Positions 18,898-27,573 of a stretch of DNA of 64,000 bases are shown one piece after another (position 1 is the stretch's first letter; each line of letters starts with the position of its first letter). A program made the translations under genes and the position numbers. The stretch is taken from contig NZ_JAUEQY010000008.1 of assembly GCF_030406325.1 (NCBI RefSeq), positions 248,001-312,000 of the forward strand, in the 5' to 3' direction. Below the pieces are notes generated by a model that did not search any database, was not told the DNA's origin, and worked only from the letters and a program-made list of their open reading frames with translations. Source of the DNA: Actinomadura sp. DC4. Its GTDB lineage: Bacteria > Actinomycetota > Actinomycetes > Streptosporangiales > Streptosporangiaceae.

Positions 18898-20100
18898 ATG
18901 ACTGTTGAGCCTTACCGCAGAGTGCTGGCCAATCCCGGTGTCCGGCTACTGCTCCTCGTCGGGCTGCTCGCCCGGATCCCGGTGATCGCCGCCGGCCTGA
19001 CCCTGACCCTGCAGGTGGTCAACGGGATGGACCTCGGGTTCCTGCGGGCGGGGCTGGTCGGCGCGGCCTCGACCGCCGGCATCGCCGTCGGTGCCCCCGT
19101 CGCGGGGCGCTTCGTGGACCGGTACGGGCTCCGGCCGGTGCTGGCGGTGACCACGGTCGCCCAGCTCGCGTTCTGGCTGTCGGCCGCGTCACTGCCGTAC
19201 TGGCCCCTGGCCGCGGCGACGTTCGCCGCGGGCGTGCTGATGCTGCCGGTGTTCAGCGTGATCCGCCAGTGCGTGGCGGCGGCCGTCCCGGCCGAGCAGC
19301 GCCGTACCGGATTCACCCTCGACTCGATGCTCGTCGAGGTCTCGTACATGATCGGCCCCGCTGCCGCGGTCTCCTCCACCGCCGCGTTCGGCAGTGGCTG
19401 GACCATGGTCCTCGTCGGACTGGGCCTGGTCGGCGCGGGCGTGGCGCTGCTGGCGGTGAACCCCCCGACCCGTACGGACGAGGAGCGCGAGGTGAAGAGC
19501 CCCGCGGTCTCCAGACGGCAGTGGCTGACGCCGGCGCTCCTGGCCCTGCTGGGCGTCACGCTCGCCGCGACGTTCGTGCTGACCGCCGCCGAGCTCAGCG
19601 TCGTCGCGGTTCTCAAGGCCGACGACGCCACGAGGTGGACCGGCCTGGTCATCGGCCTCATAGCGCTGTCGTCGCTGGTGGGAGGCTTCGTGTACGGCGC
19701 CCTGCCTCGAGGCTTCTCCCCGCTGGTGATGGTCGGCGGCATCGCCGTCCTCACCGTCCCGCTGGGCCTGGTGGGCGACTGGCAGTGGCTGTGCCTGGCC
19801 CTGATCCCGTCGGGCCTGTTCTGCGCCCCGGCCCTGTCCGCGACGGTCGACGCCGTCAGCCGGCGGGTCCCCACCGCCGCGCGCGGGGAGGCCATGGGTC
19901 TGCACGGCACCGCCCTGACCTTGGGTCTCGCCGCCTCCGGCCCGGTCACCGGCCTGGTCATCGACCACTGGGGCACGGACTGGTCCTTCGCGGTGGCGGG
20001 CGTCATCAGCCTCCTCCTGATCGTGCTGGCCACCCCGTTCTGGCGCCACGGCCGGCCGCCCCGCCCGGCCGTGGAAGCCGCCCTGTCCGTTCCGCGCTAG
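18898..20100 (+). CDS. MFS transporter
   Basis: 400 aa integral membrane protein with about 12 hydrophobic segments and a charged central loop (NPPTRTDEEREVKSPAVSRR, ending near residue 200) separating two six-helix halves. After the second helix comes GRFVDRYGLRPVL, the MFS loop 2-3 signature. It is similar in size and pattern to sugar or drug efflux members; the substrate is unknown. GGAGG at 18881-18885 precedes the ATG. It may be co-transcribed with the methyltransferase gene. It ends 40 nt from the convergent acyl-CoA synthetase gene. Confidence 0.88.
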   Translation: MTVEPYRRVLANPGVRLLLLVGLLARIPVIAAGLTLTLQVVNGMDLGFLRAGLVGAASTAGIAVGAPVAGRFVDRYGLRPVLAVTTVAQLAFWLSAASLPYWPLAAATFAAGVLMLPVFSVIRQCVAAAVPAEQRRTGFTLDSMLVEVSYMIGPAAAVSSTAAFGSGWTMVLVGLGLVGAGVALLAVNPPTRTDEEREVKSPAVSRRQWLTPALLALLGVTLAATFVLTAAELSVVAVLKADDATRWTGLVIGLIALSSLVGGFVYGALPRGFSPLVMVGGIAVLTVPLGLVGDWQWLCLALIPSGLFCAPALSATVDAVSRRVPTAARGEAMGLHGTALTLGLAASGPVTGLVIDHWGTDWSFAVAGVISLLLIVLATPFWRHGRPPRPAVEAALSVPR

Positions 20101-20140
20101 CCGCTCGGCGGACACCCTGGAGGCGATGGCCCGGCAGGCG

Positions 20141-21691
20141 CTATCCGCCCGGCTCGGCTTGGCGCAGGAGGAAACGCTGGACCTTGCCGCTCGGCGTCTT
20201 CGGGAGAGAGTCGACGAACCGGACGCGCCTCGGGTACGCGTGGGCCGCGTACTCGGTCCTGACCAGATCCTGCAGTTCGGCTTCGAGTCGCGGGCCCGGA
20301 GTCGCGCCGTCGGCCGGCACGACGTGGGCGACGACGACCTCGCCGCGCAGCTCGTCCGGCTCGCCGACCACCGCCACCTCGGCGACCGCCGGGTGGGCGG
20401 TCAGCACCGACTCGACGTCGAAGGGCCCGATGCGGTAACCGGCGGCGAGGATGACGTCGTCGTCGCGGGCGGTGAAGTAGAAGAAGCCGTCCGCGTCGAC
20501 CCGTCCGGTGTCGGCCGTGAGGTACCACCGTCCGTCCGGCGTGAAGCGTTCCGCGGTTCGCTCGGGCGCCTCGACATATCCCTTGAACCACATGAGCGGG
20601 CTGTCCGTGGTGTCCAGCGCGAGCTCGTCGTCGACGACCGCGGGCGTGAACCCCGGCAGCGCCCGGCCCATGGACCCCGGTCTGACGGCCGTACGGACGG
20701 CCTCGTGCCAGCCGTTGACGATCACCATGCCCTGTTCGGTCTGGCCGTAGTGGTCACGGACCTCAGTGCCGAGCGCGCCGGGGGCCCACGTGGTCACGTC
20801 GGGGGTCAGGGGCTCTCCGGCCGACGACGCCCGGCGCAGCCGGGCCGCCGGGCCGACCGTGACGTTCATCAGCGATCGATACATCGTGGGGGCGCCGGCG
20901 AAGTTGCTGACCTTGAACTTCTCGATGACGGCGTACGTCCGCCGCGGATCGAACCCGCCCTCCAGCAGCACGTTCGCGCGCCCTGCGGCGAGCGGGCCCA
21001 GGACGGCGTAGTAGAGACCGTACGCCCAGCCCGGGTCCGCCGCGTTCCAGAGAACGTCTTCCTCGGCGACGTCCAGGCCGTAGTGCATGTACGAGCGGAA
21101 CGCGGCGAGCGCGCGTACGGGCACGGGGACCGCCTTGGGAGCCCCGGTCGTGCCGCTCGTGTAGAGCTCGATCAGCTGACCGTGCCCGCCGACCGGAGTC
21201 CGGCCCTCCAGCGGCGCGGAGCGGTCGATCCGCGCGTCCAAGGCGGCGCCGGTCTCCAGCACGCTCACGCCGTCGACGGACTGCGGCTTCGCGCTCTGCG
21301 AGGGTTCGCTGATGACGAGCCGTACCCGGCTGGAGCGCAGCCGCATGCTGATCGCTCCCGGCGCGAACGCGGTGAACAGCGGCACGTGGACGGCGCCGAG
21401 ACGCCAGATCGCCAGCAGGGAGACGACCAGTTCGAGCCGTTTGCCCATCAGCACGGCCACCCGGTGCCCGCGCTCGACGCCGAGGTCCTGGAGCACCGTG
21501 GCCATCCGCCGTGACCGGTCCGCGAGCTCGCCGTAGGTGATCACGCGCGCCGACAGGTCCGAGGCGACGAACGTGAACGCGTGCGCGCCGGGGTCGTGCC
21601 GGTCGCACAGCAGCCACGCGGCGTCGGCGTCGTCCGCCGCGGCCTCGCGCAGCCACGCGTCGATGGTGTGGGAAACCTCGGCAGCGGTCAC
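20141..21691 (-). CDS. AMP-dependent acyl-CoA synthetase (acetyl/medium-chain CoA ligase-like)
   Basis: 516 aa ANL-superfamily adenylating enzyme that activates a carboxylic acid as acyl-AMP and then acyl-CoA. The P-loop motif is LYTSGTTGAPKAV, the A5 region DHYGQTEQGM, the A7 region WYLTADTGRVDADGFFYFTARDD without the first residues, the hinge after GYRIGPFDVES, and the C-terminal catalytic Lys in PKTPSGKVQRFLLR. The overall pattern (WFKGYVEAPERTAERF, ARDDDVILAAGYRIG) is like acetyl- or medium-chain acyl-CoA synthetases. The GTG start overlaps the stop of the upstream ligase gene (GTGA at 21688-21691), so the pair is translationally coupled. Confidence 0.88.
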   Translation of the reverse strand: MTAAEVSHTIDAWLREAAADDADAAWLLCDRHDPGAHAFTFVASDLSARVITYGELADRSRRMATVLQDLGVERGHRVAVLMGKRLELVVSLLAIWRLGAVHVPLFTAFAPGAISMRLRSSRVRLVISEPSQSAKPQSVDGVSVLETGAALDARIDRSAPLEGRTPVGGHGQLIELYTSGTTGAPKAVPVPVRALAAFRSYMHYGLDVAEEDVLWNAADPGWAYGLYYAVLGPLAAGRANVLLEGGFDPRRTYAVIEKFKVSNFAGAPTMYRSLMNVTVGPAARLRRASSAGEPLTPDVTTWAPGALGTEVRDHYGQTEQGMVIVNGWHEAVRTAVRPGSMGRALPGFTPAVVDDELALDTTDSPLMWFKGYVEAPERTAERFTPDGRWYLTADTGRVDADGFFYFTARDDDVILAAGYRIGPFDVESVLTAHPAVAEVAVVGEPDELRGEVVVAHVVPADGATPGPRLEAELQDLVRTEYAAHAYPRRVRFVDSLPKTPSGKVQRFLLRQAEPGG

Positions 21692-23247
21692 CGCTCCTCC
21701 TCAGGGACGGGTGTGTTGGGGGCAAGCCGGTCGTCGCGCAGCGCGAATCGGCGGATCTTGCCCACGCTGGTACGCGGGAGCTCGTCGATGATGTGCCACT
21801 CCCGCGGCCGGGCGGCGGACGCGAGCTGGTGCTCGGCCCACGCGGCCAGTGCGTCCGGTTCGGGGGGAGCGGCGGGGTCGCGGGGGACGACGTGGGCGAC
21901 GGTGAGGTGGTCGCGGACCGGATCGGGCCGGGCGGTGACGGCCACTTCGAGGACGCCGGGCGCCTCGCTCAGCACCGCCTCCGTCTCGCTGAGGCTGACG
22001 TTCTCGCCGGCGATCTTGACGATGTCGTCGGAGCGGCCCAGGAAACGCAGGGCGCCGTCGGGCTCCTCCCGGGCGACGTCGCCCGTACGGAACCAGGCCC
22101 CCTGCTCGAAGGCCGCGTTCGTCAGGTCGGGCGCGTCGAGATAGCCGGCGAACAGGTCCACGCCGCGGGTGCCGCGTACCGTGATCACGCCCTCCTGGCC
22201 GCCGGACAGGCGCACGGCACGCCCGGGCAGCGGCGGGCCGATGAGATCGTGACGAGGCGGGTCGTGGTCGTCGGCGGTCACGACGGCGAGCGTCTCGGTC
22301 ATGCCGTAGAGCTGACGAGGCGGCGTGCCCGCCAGCCGTCCGAACTCCTGGTGCTGGTCCGACCCGACATTCTGGGCGAACCACACGTGCTGGAGCCGGG
22401 CCGGCTCGGTGCCGGGCGGCGTCCGCGCGAGGATCATCCGCATCGGCGCGGCGAACAGGCTGGCGTGCGTCGCGCCGAGCCGATCGGCCTGGCGGACCCA
22501 GCGGCTCGCGCTGAACGTGGCCGTCAACGCGACACTCGCCCCGGTGAGGATCGCGGGAGCGAAGCAGTAGAACTGCGCGTTGGCGTGGAACAGCGGCAGG
22601 ACCACGAGCCACCGGTGCGTGGGCGCGAGACCCGCCGCACGCGCCATGGCCCCGGCGACGTGGGCGTAGTTCGCCTGGGTGAGGACGACGCCCTTGGGCT
22701 CGGACGTCGTGCCGGACGTCCACATCACGGCCAGCCGGTCGGCCGGCCCGGGAGCCGCCGTACGGACCGCCGGGTCCTCGGGCGCGTCGAGCGGCCCGCC
22801 GGCGCGGACGTCGTCGGCGGTCTCGTCGAGGACGACCACCGGGACCCCGGCCGGCGACAGCGCCCGGTGGTAGGTCTCCGCGCGGGCGCCGGCGCAGAAC
22901 CCGATGGCCGGGCCGGTGCGCTCGGCCTGCCGGCGCAGGTCACGCTCGGTGGCCGCGGGGTCGGCCGGTACGATCCAGGCGCCGATCCGCGCGGCGGCGA
23001 GCCAGAGCGCGACGAACGCCGGGCTGTTGCGCAACGCCAGATGAACGGCGTCGCCCTTCCCGACGCCGCGCGCGGTCAGCAGCCGGCAGGACGCGGCGAC
23101 GGCCCGGTCGAACTCCCCATAGCTCCAGGTGTGCGTGCCGTCGTCGGTGCTGAACACCAGGAACGGTGCGTCCGGTGACCGCGTGACCGTGGCCGACCAC
23201 ATCGCCGCGAACGTCGCCTCGTACGCCCCATCCACGCCGGCCTCCAT
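21688..23247 (-). CDS. AMP-dependent acyl-CoA synthetase (long-chain/CaiC-like)
   Basis: 519 aa ANL enzyme with P-loop VMWTSGTTSEPKGVV, A5 region QLYGMTETLAV, A7 region WFRTGDVAREEPDGALRFLG, hinge SDDIVKIAGENVS and C-terminal Lys in PRTSVGKIRRFALR. It resembles crotonobetaine/carnitine- or long-chain fatty-acid-CoA ligases. It is the first gene of the minus-strand ligase pair, and a CGTCGA-n6-TCGACG palindrome lies about 58 nt upstream of its start, so TetR control is likely. Two different ligases in one operon suggest activation of two acids, or of one substrate before and after chain cleavage. Confidence 0.88.
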   Translation of the reverse strand: MEAGVDGAYEATFAAMWSATVTRSPDAPFLVFSTDDGTHTWSYGEFDRAVAASCRLLTARGVGKGDAVHLALRNSPAFVALWLAAARIGAWIVPADPAATERDLRRQAERTGPAIGFCAGARAETYHRALSPAGVPVVVLDETADDVRAGGPLDAPEDPAVRTAAPGPADRLAVMWTSGTTSEPKGVVLTQANYAHVAGAMARAAGLAPTHRWLVVLPLFHANAQFYCFAPAILTGASVALTATFSASRWVRQADRLGATHASLFAAPMRMILARTPPGTEPARLQHVWFAQNVGSDQHQEFGRLAGTPPRQLYGMTETLAVVTADDHDPPRHDLIGPPLPGRAVRLSGGQEGVITVRGTRGVDLFAGYLDAPDLTNAAFEQGAWFRTGDVAREEPDGALRFLGRSDDIVKIAGENVSLSETEAVLSEAPGVLEVAVTARPDPVRDHLTVAHVVPRDPAAPPEPDALAAWAEHQLASAARPREWHIIDELPRTSVGKIRRFALRDDRLAPNTPVPEEER

Positions 23248-23304
23248 GCGGTAACCGCGATCGTGGCGCCAGGTTCGCCGACGACGAACGAATTGTCAAC
23301 ACTC

Positions 23305-23322
23305 CGTCGATTTTTGTCGACG
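23305..23322. promoter_or_regulatory. Probable TetR operator upstream of the ligase operon
   Basis: CGTCGATTTTTGTCGACG: perfect 6-bp arms with a 6-nt spacer, in the gap between the tetR stop and the first ligase start. It has the same arms and spacing as the palindrome in front of tetR/P450, so both are probably bound by the adjacent TetR protein. Confidence 0.7.
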
Positions 23323-23339
23323 CTGTGACGAGAAAGGAC

Positions 23340-24005
23340 CTACATGTCGGGGTCGATCCCGACGACACGCAGCATGGCGACCGTCAGCGCCTCGACGAGG
23401 TCGGTGATGTCGGCGTCGTCGCGCGGGCGCGAGTAGTGCATGAACAGGTTGCGCTCGACCATCCAGCACGCGATCTCGGCGGCCGCCCGCGAACCGCCGA
23501 GGGCGGCGACGGCGGGGGTGCAGGCCGGCTCTTGGTCGATGCGCTCCGCCATGGCGTCGGCGAAGCGCCCCATGATCGACCGCCAGTGGTCCGTGGCCTC
23601 GTCGGCGTGGGCCGACCGCTCCGTCGCCGCCAGGAAGACCGCGCGGTGCTCGCGCCAGCCGACCGCCGCCGACACGACCATCGCGCGCAGGTACGACGCG
23701 AGGTCGGGCGCCTCGGCGAGGGCGACGTTCCGCTCGAACATCTCCTCCGACGCCTGCTCGATCAGCTGGTCGACGATCGCCCACTTCCCCTGGAAGTAGA
23801 AGTAGAGGCTGGAGCGGGAGACGCCCGCCGCGCGGGCGACGCGCTCGATGGTGAGCTCGCTCGGCGAGTGGGTCTGGAGCAGGTGCTCGGCGACGTCGAG
23901 AAGCTGCTCGCGACGTCGGTCGCCCTTGCGCAACGAGTCGTCGAAACGGCGCGGCCGGGTCGCCGCGGCGTCGCTCCCGGCCGTGTCGCGGGCTCCTGAA
24001 GTCAT
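23340..24005 (-). CDS. TetR family transcriptional repressor
   Basis: 221 aa. The N-terminal helix-turn-helix is clear: RREQLLDVAEHLLQTHSPSE and then RVARAAGVSRSSLYFYFQGK. The C-terminal ligand-binding domain is helical, with segments such as LASYLRAMVVSAAVGWREH of the kind seen in TetR proteins of lipid and aromatic catabolism. The ATG at 24005 is used; longer upstream readings run into the operator region. It is divergent from the P450 operon and lies behind the ligase operon promoter, with near-identical palindromes on both sides. It probably represses both operons and itself until a pathway acyl-CoA or substrate binds (inference). Confidence 0.9.
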   Translation of the reverse strand: MTSGARDTAGSDAAATRPRRFDDSLRKGDRRREQLLDVAEHLLQTHSPSELTIERVARAAGVSRSSLYFYFQGKWAIVDQLIEQASEEMFERNVALAEAPDLASYLRAMVVSAAVGWREHRAVFLAATERSAHADEATDHWRSIMGRFADAMAERIDQEPACTPAVAALGGSRAAAEIACWMVERNLFMHYSRPRDDADITDLVEALTVAMLRVVGIDPDM

Positions 24006-24052
24006 GGTCCGAACGCTACCCGCGGACCCGGTGGCGGTGGGCCGCCCGGCAG

Positions 24053-24082
24053 TCTCGACATACCGTCGAGAATTCTCGACGG
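24053..24082. promoter_or_regulatory. TetR operator, overlapping palindromes between tetR and the P450 gene
   Basis: CCGTCGAGAATTCTCGACGG at 24063-24082 is a perfect 20-bp palindrome. It overlaps a second inverted repeat, TCTCGAC-n5-GTCGAGA at 24053-24071, making three consecutive half-sites. It lies about 48 nt from the tetR start and 70 nt from the P450 start, a position that can control both directions. Confidence 0.8.
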
Positions 24083-24152
24083 ACCGTTGACTTCGGCCGG
24101 TCGCGTCCGCACACTGCTCGTAATCCACGTCACAGTCGACTCGGGAGGCGCC

Positions 24153-25412
24153 ATGGCAGGCGAGACCACCGCAGCGAAGAGCGGCACGAGACCGGCCGAG
24201 CGAATACTCGCGGACCTCTTCGGCGGTGTGGTCCAGGACCCGTTCCCGCTGTACGACGAACTGCGCGAGACCGGCGACGGCGTGCACTACTCGCCGCTGC
24301 TGCAGAGCTTCTTCGTCACCCGCTACGCCGACGTACGGCGGATCGCCACCGACCACGGCACGTTCTCCAGCGACCTGTTCGACGTCACGCCGGCCGGCAC
24401 GCACGACCCGGCCGACGCAGAGCACCGGCGGTTCGCCGAGATCGCCTCACGGCTGTTCATGTTCGCCGACCCGCCGGTGCACAGCCGGATCCGCTCGACG
24501 TTCCGTACGGCGTTCACGCCCGACGCCGTCGAGCGCTGGCGTGGTGCGGTGCTGGGCGCGACCGCGTCCCTGCTCGAGGACTTCGAGCCCGGCAGCGAGG
24601 TCGACATCATGCCGAGGTTCGCGGCGGACGTGCCCGTGGCCGTGATCGCCTCGATCCTCGGCGTCCCCCGCGACGCCTGGGGCAGCTTCCGCACCTGGTC
24701 GTTCGCCTACGCCTCGACGTTCGACCCGATGGTGCAGGGTGAGCGGCGGGACGAGGCGATCCGCACCAGCCTGGTGCTCTTCGACTTCCTCGCCGGCCTC
24801 GCCGAGCAGCGCCGGGCCCACCCCGCCGACGACCTGATCTCCACCATCGTGCACACGAAGACCGACGACGGCGACGTGCTGGGCGAGGTCGAACTCATCG
24901 CACAGATCGCGCTGCTCCTGGTCGCGGGCAACGAGACGACCACCAACCTCATCGGCAACGGCGTCACTCTCCTGCTCGACAATCCCGGGGCGCGCGCCGA
25001 GATCACCGCCGCGCACGGACTCCTGCCGAAGGCCATCGAGGAGATGCTGCGGATCGACCCGCCGCTGCACCTCACCTTCCGGCTGCTCACGAAGGACGCC
25101 ACCGTCGGCGAGCGGCACCTGCCGGCCGGGACGCTCGTGGCGCCGTGCATCGCCGCGGCCAACCGTGACCCGCGCGCCTTCCCCGACCCCGGCCGCTTCG
25201 ACATCCACCGGGCCGAGAACGGCAAGCACCTCGCGTTCCTGCACGGCATCCACTTCTGCGTCGGCGCCGCGCTGGCCCGCCTGGAGGGACAGGTGGTGTT
25301 CGAAGAGCTGCTGCGGCACTATCCCGGCTTCGGCAGCGGCGCCGAACCCGCCGTACGCCGGACGCTCAACGCCGTCTCCCGCGGCTGGGAGAAACGGCCG
25401 GTGCTCCTGTGA
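24153..25412 (+). CDS. Cytochrome P450
   Basis: 419 aa soluble bacterial P450 monooxygenase. The I-helix has AGNETTTN (about residues 257-264), the K-helix ExxR is EEMLR (about 296-300), and the haem loop is FLHGIHFCVG with Cys369 as thiolate ligand. The start at 24153 is supported by GGAGG at 24144-24148. Its stop overlaps the GTG of the ferredoxin gene (GTGA), indicating a coupled electron-transfer pair. No ferredoxin reductase gene is present. Genes for an FAH hydrolase, an MBL hydrolase and acyl-CoA ligases nearby point to oxidative breakdown of an organic acid or terpenoid-like compound. Confidence 0.93.
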   Translation: MAGETTAAKSGTRPAERILADLFGGVVQDPFPLYDELRETGDGVHYSPLLQSFFVTRYADVRRIATDHGTFSSDLFDVTPAGTHDPADAEHRRFAEIASRLFMFADPPVHSRIRSTFRTAFTPDAVERWRGAVLGATASLLEDFEPGSEVDIMPRFAADVPVAVIASILGVPRDAWGSFRTWSFAYASTFDPMVQGERRDEAIRTSLVLFDFLAGLAEQRRAHPADDLISTIVHTKTDDGDVLGEVELIAQIALLLVAGNETTTNLIGNGVTLLLDNPGARAEITAAHGLLPKAIEEMLRIDPPLHLTFRLLTKDATVGERHLPAGTLVAPCIAAANRDPRAFPDPGRFDIHRAENGKHLAFLHGIHFCVGAALARLEGQVVFEELLRHYPGFGSGAEPAVRRTLNAVSRGWEKRPVLL

Positions 25413-25621
25413 GCGGCATCGACATCGCGGTCCACCCCGAGCGGTGCATGGCGATGGGGCTGTGCCGGGCCGTTGCGCCCGACGTCTTCGGCACCGACGA
25501 TGACGGCTGGGTCCGGCTGCTGGAGCCAGGACCCGTGGCGGATCGTATCGACGACGTCCTCGACGCCGCCGAGTCCTGCCCGGTCTCGGCGATCGACGTC
25601 GACATACCCCCAAGGAGGTAA
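25409..25621 (+). CDS. 3Fe-4S-type ferredoxin
   Basis: 70 aa electron carrier. Cys13, Cys19 and Cys57 (CMAMGLC, then CP) give the three-Cys pattern of [3Fe-4S] ferredoxins that serve actinobacterial P450s; the second Cys of a four-Cys cluster is replaced by Met16. Acidic overall, no signal peptide. The GTG start overlaps the P450 stop by 4 nt. A strong AAGGAGG for the next gene lies inside its 3' end. Confidence 0.92.
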   Translation: MSGIDIAVHPERCMAMGLCRAVAPDVFGTDDDGWVRLLEPGPVADRIDDVLDAAESCPVSAIDVDIPPRR

Positions 25622-25623
25622 CG

Positions 25624-26565
25624 ATGCCCTGGACGACAGTGCGGCACGACGGGCGAGAACGGCTCGGGCTGGTCGCCGGAGACGAGATCGTGCTGGCCGA
25701 CGACGACCGGACCATGCTCGGCCTGGTCGCGGCCGGCCGGACGGCGATGTCGGAGTTCGCCGGCGAGCTGCGCCGTACGAGCACCGACGTCATCCCCCTG
25801 AAGGGAGCCTCACTGGCGGCACCGGTGCCGCGCCCGCCGTCGATCCGCGACGCGCTGTGCTTCCTGGAGCACATGCGCGGGTGCATGCGCGCCCTCGGGC
25901 GCAGCCCTGACCTGCCCGAGGTCTGGGACCAGGTGCCCGCCTTCTACTTCGGCAACCCGGCCGACGTCTACGGTCCCGGCGATGACGTGGCGATCGCACC
26001 AGGTTCGGCGTGGTTCGACTACGAGCTCGAGATCGGGGCGGTGATCGGCCCCGGCGGACGCGACCTCGATCCCGTGGCCGCGGAGGACCACATCGCCGGC
26101 TACACGTTCTACTGCGACTGGTCCGCCCGCGACCTGCAGCTGAAGGACCTCGCGCAGGGACTCGGGCAGGCCAAGGGCAAGGACTCGGGCACGACGCTCG
26201 GGCCGTGGCTCGTCACGGCCGACGAACTCGCCGACCACCGCGTCGGCGGCCGGCTCGCCCTCGACGTCGCCGCCTCCGTGAACGGTGAGCAGGTGGCGAA
26301 GGGCACGACCGCCGACATGGACTGGAGCTTCGGCGAGGTCGTCTCCTACTGCTCACGCGGCGTCGACCTGCGTCCCGGCGACGTCATCGGCTCCGGGACG
26401 ATCCCGGGCGGCTGCCTGCTCGAACACGTGACGGGCGACCCGGCGACCTACGACGGCTGGCTCAAGGCCGGTGACGTCGTGTCCCTGTACGGGCCCGAGC
26501 TCGGGCGCACCCGGCAGACCATCGTGCCCGGCGCCCGGGTCCACCGGCTCCGCTCCGGCCACTAG
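25624..26565 (+). CDS. Fumarylacetoacetate hydrolase (FAH) family protein
   Basis: 313 aa. FAH-fold enzymes hydrolyse or isomerise C-C bonds of diketo or oxo acids in aromatic catabolism. The metal-binding Glu-x-Glu lies in WFDYELEIGAVIG, with the usual later elements (GYTFYCDWSARDLQ, GPWLVTADEL, GDVIGSGTIPGGCLLE). An N-terminal small domain (about 75 residues) precedes the catalytic domain. AAGGAGG just before the ATG supports the start. It follows the ferredoxin gene by 2 nt in the TetR-controlled operon, so it probably acts on a product of P450 oxidation. Confidence 0.88.
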   Translation: MPWTTVRHDGRERLGLVAGDEIVLADDDRTMLGLVAAGRTAMSEFAGELRRTSTDVIPLKGASLAAPVPRPPSIRDALCFLEHMRGCMRALGRSPDLPEVWDQVPAFYFGNPADVYGPGDDVAIAPGSAWFDYELEIGAVIGPGGRDLDPVAAEDHIAGYTFYCDWSARDLQLKDLAQGLGQAKGKDSGTTLGPWLVTADELADHRVGGRLALDVAASVNGEQVAKGTTADMDWSFGEVVSYCSRGVDLRPGDVIGSGTIPGGCLLEHVTGDPATYDGWLKAGDVVSLYGPELGRTRQTIVPGARVHRLRSGH

Positions 26566-26598
26566 CCACGCCGCTCATACGAAGAAGGACAGGCGACC

Positions 26599-27555
26599 AT
26601 GACCGAGTACACCAAGGGGCTGCACGAGGTGGCCGACCACGTCTGGGGGTGGCTCGCGCCCGACGGCAGCTGGGGCTGGAGCAACGCGGGCCTCATCGAG
26701 GGTGACCGGGCGAGCTTCCTCGTCGACACGCTCTTCGACCTGCCGCTCACCGCGGAGATGCTGGCCGCGATGTCGGAGATCACGGACCGCAGCCCGATCA
26801 CCGACGCACTCAACACGCACGCCAACGGCGATCACTGCTACGGCAACCAGTTGCTGGCGCCGGAGGTACGGATCCACGCGACGCCGCTCTGCCGGCACGA
26901 GATCCACGACGTCCCGCCGGCGATGCTGCACCAGCTCACGACCACCGACCTGGGGCCGGAGCTGACGCCGTACGTGCGGCGCATGTTCGGGGCGTTCGAC
27001 TTCTCCGACATCACGCTGCGCGAGCCCGACGCCGGGTTCGAGACCGAGGCGACCGTCACCGCAGGGGGACGCGAGGTCCGGCTCGTCCCGCTCGGGCCGG
27101 CCCACACCGGCGGGGACGCGGTCGCGTACGTCCCGGACGCCGGCGTGGTGTTCGCGGGGGACCTGCTCTTCATCGGCGGCACCCCGGTGACCTGGTCCGG
27201 CGACCTGAACGGATGGATCGCCGCCTGCGACACGATGGTGGGCTGGGATCCCGCCGTCGTCGTCCCCGGCCACGGGCCGGTCACCGACGCGAGCGGCGTC
27301 CTGGAGGTGCGCGGCTACCTCACGCACGTACGCGACGGCCTCGACGCCTCGATCAGGGCCGGATGGTCGTGGCAGGAAGCGGCCGACCGGATCGACCTCG
27401 GGCCCTACGCCCGGCTGCCGGACTCCGAACGCATCGTCATCACGGCCTACAACGTGTACCGGACCCGCGGAGTCGACCAGGACGAGTCCAGCGTGATGGA
27501 CCTGGTCGTACAGATGTCCGCCTGGCTGCGCGGGCGGGACGCGGCCCTGTCCTGA
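26599..27555 (+). CDS. MBL-fold metallo-hydrolase
   Basis: 318 aa metallo-beta-lactamase fold. The first metal motif is HANGDH (H74-A-N76-G-D78-H79), so the second His of the canonical HxHxDH is Asn. Later ligands are present in GPAHTGGD, FAGDLLF and VPGHGP. A helical C-terminal tail of about 90 residues follows. Family members hydrolyse thioesters, lactones or related bonds. It lies 33 nt after the FAH gene, probably the last gene of the operon, and converges on the vWA gene 18 nt away. The Asn variant occurs in active MBL subfamilies, so it need not mean loss of activity. Confidence 0.87.
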   Translation: MTEYTKGLHEVADHVWGWLAPDGSWGWSNAGLIEGDRASFLVDTLFDLPLTAEMLAAMSEITDRSPITDALNTHANGDHCYGNQLLAPEVRIHATPLCRHEIHDVPPAMLHQLTTTDLGPELTPYVRRMFGAFDFSDITLREPDAGFETEATVTAGGREVRLVPLGPAHTGGDAVAYVPDAGVVFAGDLLFIGGTPVTWSGDLNGWIAACDTMVGWDPAVVVPGHGPVTDASGVLEVRGYLTHVRDGLDASIRAGWSWQEAADRIDLGPYARLPDSERIVITAYNVYRTRGVDQDESSVMDLVVQMSAWLRGRDAALS

Positions 27556-27573
27556 TCGCGGACCGGCGGCGCG

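Noticed and set aside
20126-23178. Long plus-strand frames across the two acyl-CoA synthetase genes
   Set aside because: The minus-strand frames contain complete ANL-family motifs; the plus frames are low-complexity shadows.
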